Shown one piece after another: positions 5,700 to 14,496 of a DNA stretch of 37,870 nt. Source of the stretch: a virus. The translations under genes were made by a program, and so were the position numbers. A model generated the notes under the pieces. It did not search any database. It saw nothing but the letters and a program-made list of their open reading frames with translations, and was not told the origin of the DNA. The DNA lies in the IMG/VR virus record IMGVR_UViG_3300032177_001611, positions 1 to 37,870 of that record. The stretch is one strand, 5' to 3'. Positions within the stretch are counted from its first letter, which is position 1. Each line of letters begins with the position of its first letter.

Positions 5700-7899
5700 G
5701 TACTACCTCCTTCATATCGTGAAAGTTTTTGCCTGCGTAAATTTTGTATCTGATGTTTGGTGTCTTCACTGCCATTCCGACAGCAGGTGACTTACCCAAG
5801 ACCTGTTCGTTGAACGTGTTGACTCCTTCCAAGATTATTCCTGGAATCCTTGTGAAAGCCACTTCTATTTCGTCACAGACGTCCTTCATGTGTTCGTCTG
5901 GAACGTTAAAGGTTGCGGAGTCGTGGCAGGTGTTTACCACGTTCACTCCGTACTCTTTCTTTGTCCTATTTATGAATTCTATCATATTTAGCAACATCAT
6001 GTCCGAAGAGGTCGATTGTATCGGCATGTTGTGAGCACTTAGAAAACTCCTCCAGTAATTGTCAGAACTCATGTCGTCTTCGGAATACCTTCTCTTTCTG
6101 AATGACGCTCCGAATATCATTTGGTTCGCCTTAAGGAATTCTCCTACTTTGACCTTCATCTCTTCCATCTTCGGGTACCTCTCGTAAAACAAATCGATGT
6201 ACTTTTGGGCATCCTGTTCGGAAGAATTCAGTTTCTTTGCGAGAGTCGTCTTGCTTGCCAGGTATATCATTGATATTGTGATCTGCTTGGCAATCTCTCT
6301 TTCCTCGTCGTCTATGTCTTCCTTTTTGAAGATGGTCTTTGCAAAGTGCCTGTAATAATCCGGGTTATCATTCAAATCGTCGATTAAATGATAATCCTGA
6401 CAGAGAAGGGCAGCGACCGCCACCTCAGCTTGACTCATGTCAACGTGTACCAAACTGTGTTTCTCGCTATCTGACAGGAAATATTTTGACGTAGGACTCC
6501 CCATCTTCATCTTGTTCAACTGTGGTTCGGCGTACTGCAGCCTTCCGGTCTTTGTGGCGAACACGAAGATCTCCGGGTGTACCCTTCCGTCGGCGCTTTC
6601 TGTTGACATCTTCATGGTGGGTCTTACTATGTCGTCTATCTCCCATGCCTGAAGGCTCATGAGTCCTTTCGCCATCTCTTCGTACGGAGCGACCTTCCAC
6701 CCTGTCCATTGGATGAACAGTTTGTCTAGTTGGACTATATGTGACACTTTCTTGTAATGTTTTACGCTTATTTCGTCCGCTTGGATCTCTCTGTTTATCT
6801 TTAGGAAGAGACTGTGTTCGGCTGCGGCGTCTTCTGCTGCATATTTCAACGATTTAAGCGCACAGTCCAAACATTCATCTGAGGTCATCGTCTGCCAGTT
6901 CTCTATGTATCTTATGTACTGTTTGACGTAGGCGTACTGGGAGTAGTTCAGGAAGTCTCTGGAGACCGACTTAAGGTTGTAACCTTCGATTTGTCTGTTC
7001 TCAGAAATTATGTGAAGCATTTGCATGGCGTCTTTTATGATGTTGTTCTCCAAGAAGTCTTCGAACGATCTTCCAAAAAAATTACATACTCCAAAGATGT
7101 CAAAATCGCACTTCCATGCTGTGAACGTTTTCTTCTTGTCGAATATGTACTTTTCAAGCCTACTAAGGACAGCGATGAGGTTATCGCCTTTTATGTCGTG
7201 CATTACCCCTGGTAATCCGAGATTTATGGCATGACCGTAACCGTCTTCCCAGCTGAAAGAGGCTATGTATATGTGGTGTTTTGTTTTGTCCCATATCTGG
7301 AGACCGGCCGTTTCAAAGTCAATGGCCACTGGGTAATAGTCCGGTAGTGCAAACAGCTCGTCGATCACCTGCATGACCTCGGAGAACTTCATTGCCATGT
7401 TGACCTTGGGCGAGAACCCGTTCTCCACTATATCAACTTTTGGATTCTTGTGTATGTTCTTGCTCTTTGACGTGTAGACCTCTTCCGGACCTGCCTGAAA
7501 GCTTCTTGTGGCCCTCTTGAGACTTTCCAGGCAAGACTCGAATGCCATGAAGGTCTCAGGTTTGGCCATTGTGAAGTCAAGCGGTGGCATGAAGGCGATG
7601 AAGTAGTGTATCCCGCTGCTCTTGATGAAGTAAGAGAACTTGTGAACCTCTTTCCTGTCTTCTTTGTAGAACTCGTTTATGTCGACAAGGAACTTCTTGT
7701 ACAGCGAGGCTCCGAACACAAATAGGATCTCGTCGTTCTGTACCCTGTAGTTCTTGAGACTGTTGACGGCCACAAGGTTGTTGGCTATCTTGAGGTTGAT
7801 CTCGACGCTGTGTTTCTTCTTTATTTCTTTGAAGATCTCCACCAGCTTGTCAAGGTTCTTCTTTTCCTTGGGCTTCTCGCATATTATGTTTATCAGCAT
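5686..7899 (-). CDS. polA: Family A DNA polymerase with 3'-5' exonuclease
   Basis: The 737-residue polymerase has a proofreading domain with Exo I DFETAG (194-199), an Exo II-like CDFDIFG (264-270) and Exo III around AEDAAAEH (355-362). The polymerase domain shows TGRLQ (451-455), motif A VDMSQAE (486-492) and motif C CHDSATF (658-664), with metal-binding Asp487 and Asp660. Motif B is degenerate: EIAKQITISMIYLAS keeps the Lys and Tyr, but the usual NFGxxYG is TISxxYL, and motif C has HDS for HDE. Residues 1-135 replace the 5' nuclease; FVFGASLYKKF and a later HYFIAFMPPLDF faintly resemble a uracil-DNA-glycosylase-like fold. It overlaps its neighbours at both ends and coexists with DnaE, so it may be the repair or lagging-strand enzyme. 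Confidence 0.92.
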   Translation of the reverse strand: MLINIICEKPKEKKNLDKLVEIFKEIKKKHSVEINLKIANNLVAVNSLKNYRVQNDEILFVFGASLYKKFLVDINEFYKEDRKEVHKFSYFIKSSGIHYFIAFMPPLDFTMAKPETFMAFESCLESLKRATRSFQAGPEEVYTSKSKNIHKNPKVDIVENGFSPKVNMAMKFSEVMQVIDELFALPDYYPVAIDFETAGLQIWDKTKHHIYIASFSWEDGYGHAINLGLPGVMHDIKGDNLIAVLSRLEKYIFDKKKTFTAWKCDFDIFGVCNFFGRSFEDFLENNIIKDAMQMLHIISENRQIEGYNLKSVSRDFLNYSQYAYVKQYIRYIENWQTMTSDECLDCALKSLKYAAEDAAAEHSLFLKINREIQADEISVKHYKKVSHIVQLDKLFIQWTGWKVAPYEEMAKGLMSLQAWEIDDIVRPTMKMSTESADGRVHPEIFVFATKTGRLQYAEPQLNKMKMGSPTSKYFLSDSEKHSLVHVDMSQAEVAVAALLCQDYHLIDDLNDNPDYYRHFAKTIFKKEDIDDEEREIAKQITISMIYLASKTTLAKKLNSSEQDAQKYIDLFYERYPKMEEMKVKVGEFLKANQMIFGASFRKRRYSEDDMSSDNYWRSFLSAHNMPIQSTSSDMMLLNMIEFINRTKKEYGVNVVNTCHDSATFNVPDEHMKDVCDEIEVAFTRIPGIILEGVNTFNEQVLGKSPAVGMAVKTPNIRYKIYAGKNFHDMKEVVHANL

Positions 7900-8240
7900 T
7901 TTGTTTTTTGTTCCATATAGTCGATAAATTTATATATTGTGTCGAACCTCTTTGATTCGTCACGGCAATCAACGAATTCGCATCCTAAATAGTCACAGCC
8001 CACTTGTTTGCAATACTCTATGCATTCTTCGTCCGCAGATTTCTTGCTGTCTTCCATCTTTCCTCTTACCATGTCAAGAGTTATTTTGTCACCCGGTTTT
8101 AGATTGAACAACTTGTGATACGTCTTGCCATGCCAATGCATTAGTTCGTTTCCATTATCAAAATCTCTAACGTATATTCCTATTTCCATAATGGTTGCGA
8201 TTACTAGCTTGGGTTTCTCTTTGTATCCCCAGTTTATCAT
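7893..8240 (-). CDS. Hypothetical protein between the two polymerases (115 aa)
   Basis: The start overlaps the DnaE stop by 4 bp (ATGA) and the end overlaps the Pol I-type start by 7 bp, so it is locked into the polymerase cluster. The N-terminal half looks like a small beta domain (LVIATIMEIGIYVRDF, LKPGDKITLDM). The C-terminal half is Cys-rich (C73, C77, C82, C87, C92 and the terminal Cys by approximate count), spaced too irregularly for a named zinc finger. No family recognised; a polymerase accessory role is only suggested by position. Confidence 0.7.
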   Translation of the reverse strand: MINWGYKEKPKLVIATIMEIGIYVRDFDNGNELMHWHGKTYHKLFNLKPGDKITLDMVRGKMEDSKKSADEECIEYCKQVGCDYLGCEFVDCRDESKRFDTIYKFIDYMEQKTKC

Positions 8241-11200
8241 TCTTTGATTTCCTTGACGAACTTTATGTTTTTTACCTGAGCAAAGTTGTTGCTCTTCGAG
8301 ATGGTCCCGTAATAGATGTTATTATACACTGTTCTGCCATCTTTTGTACTATCCTCGAACGCTTCGGCGTATTTCTCCCAGAAGTACACCCTTGGGAGGG
8401 TCGTTACGCCGTCAGATATTTCAAACGTGTGGTACGCCTTCCCCTTAGCTGTCTTTTTCTTGAGGATGCTTTTTATCCTAAATAAGGAGCGTATCTGTGG
8501 CTCTTCTTCGAGTTCGTCTAGGTTGTTAAGTATGATGTCTTTCTTCTTTTCCTTTATGGACTTCTTCAGCATTGCGAAAAAGGTGATCTCTGTGAAACTG
8601 ACATTGGCAAATTCGGACTCGTTCTTGATGATCGCGTTGAGGTCCAGTGTCACCTCTTCGTCTTTGTACTTTCTCTTTTTAACGAAGTAGTTATACATAT
8701 CGGACCTATTCTTTCCTTCAGAGATGGAGTCAAGAGCTCCGGAAAGGATGAGTGCCATGATGACTCTCTTGTTCTTGACGTATTTGTTCTCTGAGCTTAT
8801 CAGGTCGTCAATGGAGGTGAACGGTCTGAGTTCCATGATGGCCTTTGCGGCCTCTTCGGATATTCCTTTTATGAGGGACAGTCCGAAACGCAGGTTGTTG
8901 TCGTCTTCTATTTCAAAGTTCGTATTGGACTTATTCACGTCGACCTGTAGAACCTTCACGTCTCTTCTTGTCTTGAACCTTTCTTCTTCGTAGTAGTAGA
9001 CCGGATTTGTCATGATGTGTGAGATGTACTTTCCTACAGTAGAGGAACCGTACTTGTCTTCTTTCGATCTGGATGTGTTGTTCAATAGAGAACAGTAGAA
9101 CTCTAATCCATAGTGGGCTTTCATCCAGAATTCTCTAAACGAAGTGATTGTGTAGGCGTCACTGTGTGCCTTGTTGAAGGCGTACTTGGAGAAACTGAAT
9201 ATGAGGTCCCACAGTCTCAGGACTTCTTCTTCAGGCATTCTCTTCATTGCGTTGTTTACAAACTTATCTTTCCAAGACATGACTCTGTCTATTCTCATGT
9301 CTTCGAATTTTTTAGACGCTTCTTTCTTTGACAGGTCCTTTCTGACTTTATTCACTTCTATTGCGGTAAATTCGCCAAGTTCTACGAAACACCTCATGAA
9401 TTGTTCCTGGTACGTTAGAACGCCGTACGTTTTGCTCAGGATGTGTTTGTACGAGTCGTGGATGTCCCATTTGCCGTCTCTTTTTCTTTTGGCAAACTCC
9501 CTGTGCATTCCCATCTCAAGAGGACCAGGGCGGATAAGGGCGTTGATGGCCGACAGGTCGTCAAATGTGTCAGGCTGTATCATTGCCATGGTTTGGTTTG
9601 CAAGTTTGCTCTCGAACTGAAAGATTCCGGCAGTGTCCGTTCTCTTGGCAAGTTCGTAGACCTCAGGGGCTTCGTACGGCACGTCGTCCCAGTTTATGTC
9701 AATACCGTGTCTTTTCTTTATCAGGTCCATGGTATCGGTCACGACCTGAAGGTTGTTTAGACCAAGAACGTCAAATTTAACGAAACCTTGTGCGGACAGT
9801 TCGTGGTAGTCACCGCCTTCCGTGTTGGCAGTGACTATGTTCTTTGACGCTCTCACGAGCGGTATCCATTCGCTCAGGTCGACCGAGGACACCACGAGAC
9901 CGGCGGCGTGCATTCCTGTTGATTTTAGGGAGTTCTTTATCCTCTTGAACAGCCTCTTAACATCCGGGTACTTATCGAGGAAGTCCTGTACTTTCGGGAA
10001 CATGGTACACAGTTCCTCGTAAGAAAGGTCGTCTATGGTCATCTTCCTTCCCTCTTCTCCTCTGAGGAAATGGGGAAGGCCGGCGGTGAGCGAGTTTGAC
10101 TCCTGAAAATCCACGTTGTACATCTTGGCGGAGTCCTTGATGGCCGTCTTTACCTTTGAGACGAGGTAGGTACCGATGGACGCAACCTTTGACCTTCCGT
10201 ATTTCTCGGTCAGGTACTCCTTGACGGCGTCTTTTACTTTTGGCTCGAAGTCCATGTCAACGTCTGGAAGGTCTCCTCTTCCTTCGTCGATGAACCTTTC
10301 AAACATTAGTTCGAACTTGATTGGGTCTATGTCTGTTATCCCCAATAGGTAATTCACTAGACTTCCTGCGGATGAACCTCTTCCTGGACCGGCTGCGTAC
10401 TTACCGTATGTTTTTGTCACCCAAGAGTATAAGTCTTCCAATATGAGGATGTAGTCTACAAAACCAAGTTTTACGATAGTGTCGTATTCTTGGCGGCACC
10501 TCTGCTTGTACACCGGGTTTTTGCTGAGGCCTTTGGCTACCAGGGCGTCGGCAACTTTCCGGTACAATATCTTATCGCTGTTCTCAAAGAGCTTGGGAAG
10601 CTTGATGGAGGTGTCCAGTTCTATGTTGTCTATCCTAAGGAATAGTTCGTAGTTGTTCTTGATGCATTCCTCCATGATTTCTTTACAGTCAGAGTTGTAA
10701 GAAGCGTTCATTATGTCTTCTCGTGTCTTCAGGTATAGGTCGTTGACAGAGAACTCCCAGAATTTCTCTTCGGTCTCTTCGTTCTCTATTTCTCCGCTCT
10801 CTTCTCCTTCTTCTTTGTCTTCTTCTTTCGTATACGTCTTCTTGGACTGGAGCATGAGAATGGCTTCGTGTAACTTTTGGTCCTCTGGGTACAGGTAATG
10901 AGCGTCGGAGGTGAGAATGGTCTTAACGCCGTGTTCTTTGGCTATGTCGTAGAGTTTCGGATTCAATTCGAACTGGACGCCATAGTTTATCGACATAAGT
11001 TCTATGTAAAAGTTCTCGCCAAACGTCTCCTTGTACTTCTTGACAAAACTGTCCGCCCTTACTTTTTCTCCTGAGGAAAGGAACCTTGGAAGTTCTCCTC
11101 CGGCACATGCAGTAGAAACGATGATTCCTTCCTTATTTTCCGCAAGAAGGTTAAAATCTATCAGCGGGAACTTGTAGAACGAGTTCATGTAGGCTTCTGA

Positions 11201-11566
11201 CGTGATCTTAAATATGTTCTTGAGACCCTGGTAGGTCTGTGCCAGAACGAGAATGTGGTTCCTTGGTGAAGAGAATTTTTTTCTCATCTCAACGGCGTTG
11301 TCTTCGTCGGAACCTATCCACGGCATCAGCAGTTTTCTGTCAGGGATGATGTACAGTTCCGCTCCAAATATCGGTTTGATTCCGGCTTTCTTGCACGCCT
11401 CGTACTGCCTGAAGTAACAGCTGATGTTGCCATGGTTTGTCAAAGAACATGCCGGTACGTCATGTTCGACTGCCCATTGGACATGTTCGTCGACAGAACC
11501 CATTCCGTCACGCATAGAAAATTCGTTATGGTTGTGAAACGAAATGAAGGGATACTCTGAGGACAT
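8237..11566 (-). CDS. dnaE: DNA polymerase III alpha subunit (family C, DnaE type)
   Basis: The 1109-residue protein has an N-terminal PHP domain (HNHNEFSMRDG at 11-21, TNHG at 43-46, FGAELY at 67-72, TSDAHYL at 219-225). The palm has GPGRGSSAGSL at 393-403, PDVDMDF at 434-440 with two catalytic Asp, and KFDVLGL at 597-603 with the third. IFQFES (648-653) and FNKAHSDAY (797-805) follow, then a helix-hairpin-helix region and a C-terminal OB-fold (RSLFRIKSILKKKTAKGKAY). It polymerises DNA at the fork. A Glu-rich insert at about 246-268 lies within the PHP/palm link. The start ATG overlaps the kinase stop (TAATG). Phage DnaE is uncommon, and rarer with a family A enzyme beside it. Confidence 0.95.
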   Translation of the reverse strand: MSSEYPFISFHNHNEFSMRDGMGSVDEHVQWAVEHDVPACSLTNHGNISCYFRQYEACKKAGIKPIFGAELYIIPDRKLLMPWIGSDEDNAVEMRKKFSSPRNHILVLAQTYQGLKNIFKITSEAYMNSFYKFPLIDFNLLAENKEGIIVSTACAGGELPRFLSSGEKVRADSFVKKYKETFGENFYIELMSINYGVQFELNPKLYDIAKEHGVKTILTSDAHYLYPEDQKLHEAILMLQSKKTYTKEEDKEEGEESGEIENEETEEKFWEFSVNDLYLKTREDIMNASYNSDCKEIMEECIKNNYELFLRIDNIELDTSIKLPKLFENSDKILYRKVADALVAKGLSKNPVYKQRCRQEYDTIVKLGFVDYILILEDLYSWVTKTYGKYAAGPGRGSSAGSLVNYLLGITDIDPIKFELMFERFIDEGRGDLPDVDMDFEPKVKDAVKEYLTEKYGRSKVASIGTYLVSKVKTAIKDSAKMYNVDFQESNSLTAGLPHFLRGEEGRKMTIDDLSYEELCTMFPKVQDFLDKYPDVKRLFKRIKNSLKSTGMHAAGLVVSSVDLSEWIPLVRASKNIVTANTEGGDYHELSAQGFVKFDVLGLNNLQVVTDTMDLIKKRHGIDINWDDVPYEAPEVYELAKRTDTAGIFQFESKLANQTMAMIQPDTFDDLSAINALIRPGPLEMGMHREFAKRKRDGKWDIHDSYKHILSKTYGVLTYQEQFMRCFVELGEFTAIEVNKVRKDLSKKEASKKFEDMRIDRVMSWKDKFVNNAMKRMPEEEVLRLWDLIFSFSKYAFNKAHSDAYTITSFREFWMKAHYGLEFYCSLLNNTSRSKEDKYGSSTVGKYISHIMTNPVYYYEEERFKTRRDVKVLQVDVNKSNTNFEIEDDNNLRFGLSLIKGISEEAAKAIMELRPFTSIDDLISSENKYVKNKRVIMALILSGALDSISEGKNRSDMYNYFVKKRKYKDEEVTLDLNAIIKNESEFANVSFTEITFFAMLKKSIKEKKKDIILNNLDELEEEPQIRSLFRIKSILKKKTAKGKAYHTFEISDGVTTLPRVYFWEKYAEAFEDSTKDGRTVYNNIYYGTISKSNNFAQVKNIKFVKEIKE

Positions 11567-12198
11567 TACTTCTTAAACGTTTCTTTGTAGATGATGTCTG
11601 CTACTTCCTTCTTAGTCTTATTGGATGTGTCAATATAGACAGTATTTAGATCAAGTTCATCTATAAATCTTTGGTATTTTCCTTCGATTGTTCTTTGTGC
11701 TTTCATCTTTTCTGCAATCGTTTCAGGCTCTGGCATAAAACCACCTGAGTTTCTTATACCGTATGTTTTTGTTGCATCATCTTTTAAGCGTTTTATGATT
11801 CTATTTTTTAAAGCTTCGTCTGTGTTTACGGTTAAGAAAAAGATTTTGTACTCGAAATTATTCTTAAGGACGCTGACGAATTCGTTATAAATTTGTTTGT
11901 CATATAGCTCATTATACACCATTTCTGACAAGAAGCATCTGTCTAGGAGAATTTTTTTATCTTTAACTGAAATGAGGTACTTGAGACAAGTCATATGAGA
12001 GATCTGATAGACAACATCACGAGGGACGTGAATATTATGAGGATATATGATGGTGCCCGCCACATTATAATTGAAAGCGAAATGCTGCGCATCATTGAAT
12101 CTCGGATGGTAAAACATGATGATGGACTTCTTCTTCTTAAGGATGTCTAGCGTGGTCGTCTTGCCTACGTAGTTCGCGCCTTCGATTATCGAGAGCAT
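11566..12198 (-). CDS. Thymidylate-kinase-like dNMP kinase
   Basis: The 210-residue P-loop kinase has Walker A EGANYVGKTTT at 6-16, the form seen in phage and viral thymidylate or deoxynucleoside kinases (usual EGxDGxGKTT). It has the DR motif in LLDRCFLSEMVY near residue 85 and a basic lid-like stretch (IIKRLKDDATKTYG) near 130-145. It should phosphorylate dTMP or another deoxynucleotide with ATP. It overlaps the dCMP deaminase by 13 bp: deaminase makes dUMP and kinase acts later on the same dTTP route. No thymidylate synthase is seen in this window. Deoxynucleoside kinase is the main alternative. Confidence 0.8.
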   Translation of the reverse strand: MLSIIEGANYVGKTTTLDILKKKKSIIMFYHPRFNDAQHFAFNYNVAGTIIYPHNIHVPRDVVYQISHMTCLKYLISVKDKKILLDRCFLSEMVYNELYDKQIYNEFVSVLKNNFEYKIFFLTVNTDEALKNRIIKRLKDDATKTYGIRNSGGFMPEPETIAEKMKAQRTIEGKYQRFIDELDLNTVYIDTSNKTKKEVADIIYKETFKK

Positions 12199-12710
12199 GC
12201 CTCCGCCTTAATGGTCTCTATCCCGTTTGACTTTAGGTATACGAGACCGTCGTGGTTTCTGTATTCTTCTACATAGTACACTGTTTTTACCCCTGACGAA
12301 ACTAGTAGTTGAGCGCAGGATTTGCACGGTTCCTTAGTAATGTAAACAACGCAACCGTCAGTTGCTATTCCGTTTTTTGCACAGAACCCGATGGCATTCG
12401 CTTCGGAATGAATGGAATCAAAACAACCATCCGTCTGCACCGTATAGGGTTCTTCTCCGACTACGTTGATGACCGAGTCTTTTTGTCTGCACGTTATTGA
12501 ATCCAGGCATTCAAGGGCTCCTGGAGGACTTCCGTTGTATCCTGTGCCGATGATTCTGCCGTTTCTGGTTATAACACACCCGGCGTACCCTCTTCTGCAA
12601 GTGGATTTCTTCGCCAACATGAACGCCAGGTTGAGATAAATATCGTGTGTCGTGACGTCCTTAGGAGTGATCAGGCCACTTAAGGGCATCAACATGTTTA
12701 TGTATTTCAC
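12186..12710 (-). CDS. dCMP deaminase
   Basis: The 174-residue zinc enzyme converts dCMP to dUMP. The zinc and catalytic residues are visible: HSEAN at 101-105 (His101 ligand, Glu103 proton shuttle) and PCKSC at 128-132 (Cys129, Cys132). The substrate loop GTGYNGSPPGA at 55-65 is characteristic of T4-type dCMP deaminases. The start appears to be GTG at 12710 behind GGAG with a seven-base gap. It is translationally coupled to the downstream kinase. Confidence 0.93.
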   Translation of the reverse strand: MKYINMLMPLSGLITPKDVTTHDIYLNLAFMLAKKSTCRRGYAGCVITRNGRIIGTGYNGSPPGALECLDSITCRQKDSVINVVGEEPYTVQTDGCFDSIHSEANAIGFCAKNGIATDGCVVYITKEPCKSCAQLLVSSGVKTVYYVEEYRNHDGLVYLKSNGIETIKAEACSR

Positions 12711-12711
12711 T

Positions 12712-12900
12712 TTAACTCTCCACTTCGTATTTCCAACTAGAGATGCAGTCCCCTAACATCTGTCGTCCGTGGTTTTCGTTCTCCACTGTCGAATCTCCGC
12801 AGACTACTATTTCGTCCACGATGGTCTCTATTTCATCCGCTATGTTCACCACCATGTCTTCAAACTCCGGTTCAATGTCGAACTCAAAGATTATTTTCAT
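12712..12900 (-). CDS. Small acidic hypothetical protein (62 aa)
   Basis: An AGGAGACAAA ribosome site precedes the ATG. The product is strongly acidic in its first half (EFDIEPEFEDMVVNIADEIE), which suggests a small DNA-mimic or regulatory protein, but no family is recognised. It lies one base upstream of the dCMP deaminase start, so it is in the same operon. Confidence 0.65.
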   Translation of the reverse strand: MKIIFEFDIEPEFEDMVVNIADEIETIVDEIVVCGDSTVENENHGRQMLGDCISSWKYEVES

Positions 12901-12909
12901 TTTGTCTCC

Positions 12910-13386
12910 TTAGAATGATGGTCCGCAGAGAACTGTTTTCGCACCTGGTTCTATGACACCGCCCTTAAGAGGCATCCAGTCGCCATATTCCTCCGTGTCA
13001 ACAGCCCAAAGCCTTCTAAGTTGAAACTCTGGATCAGTCTTTTCAAATCCTAATACTAACATTTTGCCTGCCTGAAACATCGCCTTAGTACAATCGATTC
13101 GAAACGCAGTAGCAATATATAGAGGCGCGTGAGTGCTAGGAACCACTTTGCAAGCTTCTTTAAATAAATCGCTAGAACTATTGAGTTCAACAATGCCAAC
13201 ATATTCAGTTATGTTATCTTTGTAGTGACGAACGGACGCTTTGTCGAGATAAAGTATGTTACCGTCTTCGGTAGTACTTTGCTTGTAGAAACGATCAGGA
13301 TCATCGCCAACAAACCAAGCGTGTGAAATACAGACTGAAAATGCTACGATTGAAAGAACTAAGAGCGCAACAACTGTTTTTCTCAT
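12910..13386 (-). CDS. Exported protein with cleavable signal peptide
   Basis: The first 23 residues are a textbook signal peptide: a basic start (MRKTVV), a hydrophobic core (ALLVLSIVAFSV) and an AHA-type cleavage site before Trp24. The mature 135 residues (YKQSTTEDGNILYLDKASV; a few Cys that could pair) resemble in layout the small surface-adhesin E-like periplasmic/outer-membrane proteins of Gram-negative bacteria; this is a weak resemblance. It would act in the host envelope during infection, for example altering the surface or excluding other phages (inference). It stands among nucleotide-metabolism genes, right behind rtcB, and mixes CGT/CGA with AGA/AGG arginine codons. Probably a captured host gene. 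Confidence 0.7.
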   Translation of the reverse strand: MRKTVVALLVLSIVAFSVCISHAWFVGDDPDRFYKQSTTEDGNILYLDKASVRHYKDNITEYVGIVELNSSSDLFKEACKVVPSTHAPLYIATAFRIDCTKAMFQAGKMLVLGFEKTDPEFQLRRLWAVDTEEYGDWMPLKGGVIEPGAKTVLCGPSF

Positions 13387-13389
13387 AAT

Positions 13390-14496
13390 TTATCCTTTCA
13401 CGTTTATGATTGGCGTGATAAAATCCACGACATTTACAACCACGCCCTTCTGTGCGTTCATTACATACTCCAAATCCTTGTAAGCATCGGGAGCCTCGTC
13501 CAGAGTCGTTTCGTTCACATTGGCGAGTATCCCATCCATCTGTGTTTTGAACGTATCTAACGTAATGTTCTTTTTAGCAGCACCTCGGGACATCTTACGG
13601 CCAGCCCCGTGTGAAGCCGAGTTGAGGTACTCCATATTGCCCAATCCTTCAGTAATGTACACGCCTGAAAGCATCGAGCCTGGGATTACACCGAGCTCAT
13701 GTAACCGGGCAGGAGTAGCGCCCTTGCGGTGAAGCACATCACCATTATCAAGAACGGTAGCATGATTGTGATTTTCATTGATATAGTTGAACAGTGTAGC
13801 ATTGTGCCCAACCATGATCTTTACAACCTCCTTCAGCATGTTCTTACGATTATCAAGCGCAAACTTCAAAGCAAAGTTCATGTCCGCCAAATAGGCACGA
13901 CCAAGATCAGAATACAACTCGAAGAACTTGTGGTAAAGCTGATTATCCTTTTTCGCCTCATTCATGTACCACTGAGCGATCTCCCACCCTGGACGTCGAG
14001 ACCCAGAGTGAATAGTGATGAAAACAGTTCCCTTGGCATTATAGCCAATTTCAATGAAGTGATTTCCGCCACCGAGAGTGCCATGCTGCTTAGCAGTCTT
14101 CGCGTTCACCTTGTCGGTTAACTCCTTATCGTTAGACTGAGACCGAAACTGTTCAGGATAAGGATTGTCGTGTTCAGTAAACCCAACAGGGATCTTCTCC
14201 TTGATCAAGTTGAACACTTCAACTCGATCAGCCTGATTGAATCCGTTGATGTCGCTCTGTGGGATTTCATAGCAAATCATCCCGCAACCGATGTCGTAGC
14301 CAACGTATGACGGAGAAATGTGATCTTCTACTAGTGCCACAGCGCCAATGGGCAAATCGTAGCCCTGGTGACAGTCAGGCATGACAGCGATAGTCTTCAC
14401 AAACGGAATGTTTGCGTTGTCGTATATCTGTTGTTGAGCACCCTGCTCAATTTCATTCATTGGAATCAGGGACTTTATTTTGTCCGCATTAGGCAT
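13390..14496 (-). CDS. rtcB: RtcB family RNA-splicing/repair ligase
   Basis: RtcB joins RNA 2',3'-cyclic phosphate (or 3'-phosphate) ends to 5'-OH ends using GTP and Mn2+. The 368-residue protein has MPDCHQGYDLPIG near residue 38, GYDIGCGM with the metal Cys near residue 73, GGGNHFIEIG near 142, IHSGSRRPG near 157, and the nucleophile motif SASHGAGRKMSRGA near 294. It is in the shorter class of about 370-400 residues. In phage infection such a ligase can repair tRNAs cut by host anticodon nucleases. All ten arginines I could read use CGN codons, whereas neighbours use AGA/AGG, a sign of recent acquisition. No kinase/phosphatase partner is adjacent. Confidence 0.93.
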   Translation of the reverse strand: MPNADKIKSLIPMNEIEQGAQQQIYDNANIPFVKTIAVMPDCHQGYDLPIGAVALVEDHISPSYVGYDIGCGMICYEIPQSDINGFNQADRVEVFNLIKEKIPVGFTEHDNPYPEQFRSQSNDKELTDKVNAKTAKQHGTLGGGNHFIEIGYNAKGTVFITIHSGSRRPGWEIAQWYMNEAKKDNQLYHKFFELYSDLGRAYLADMNFALKFALDNRKNMLKEVVKIMVGHNATLFNYINENHNHATVLDNGDVLHRKGATPARLHELGVIPGSMLSGVYITEGLGNMEYLNSASHGAGRKMSRGAAKKNITLDTFKTQMDGILANVNETTLDEAPDAYKDLEYVMNAQKGVVVNVVDFITPIINVKG

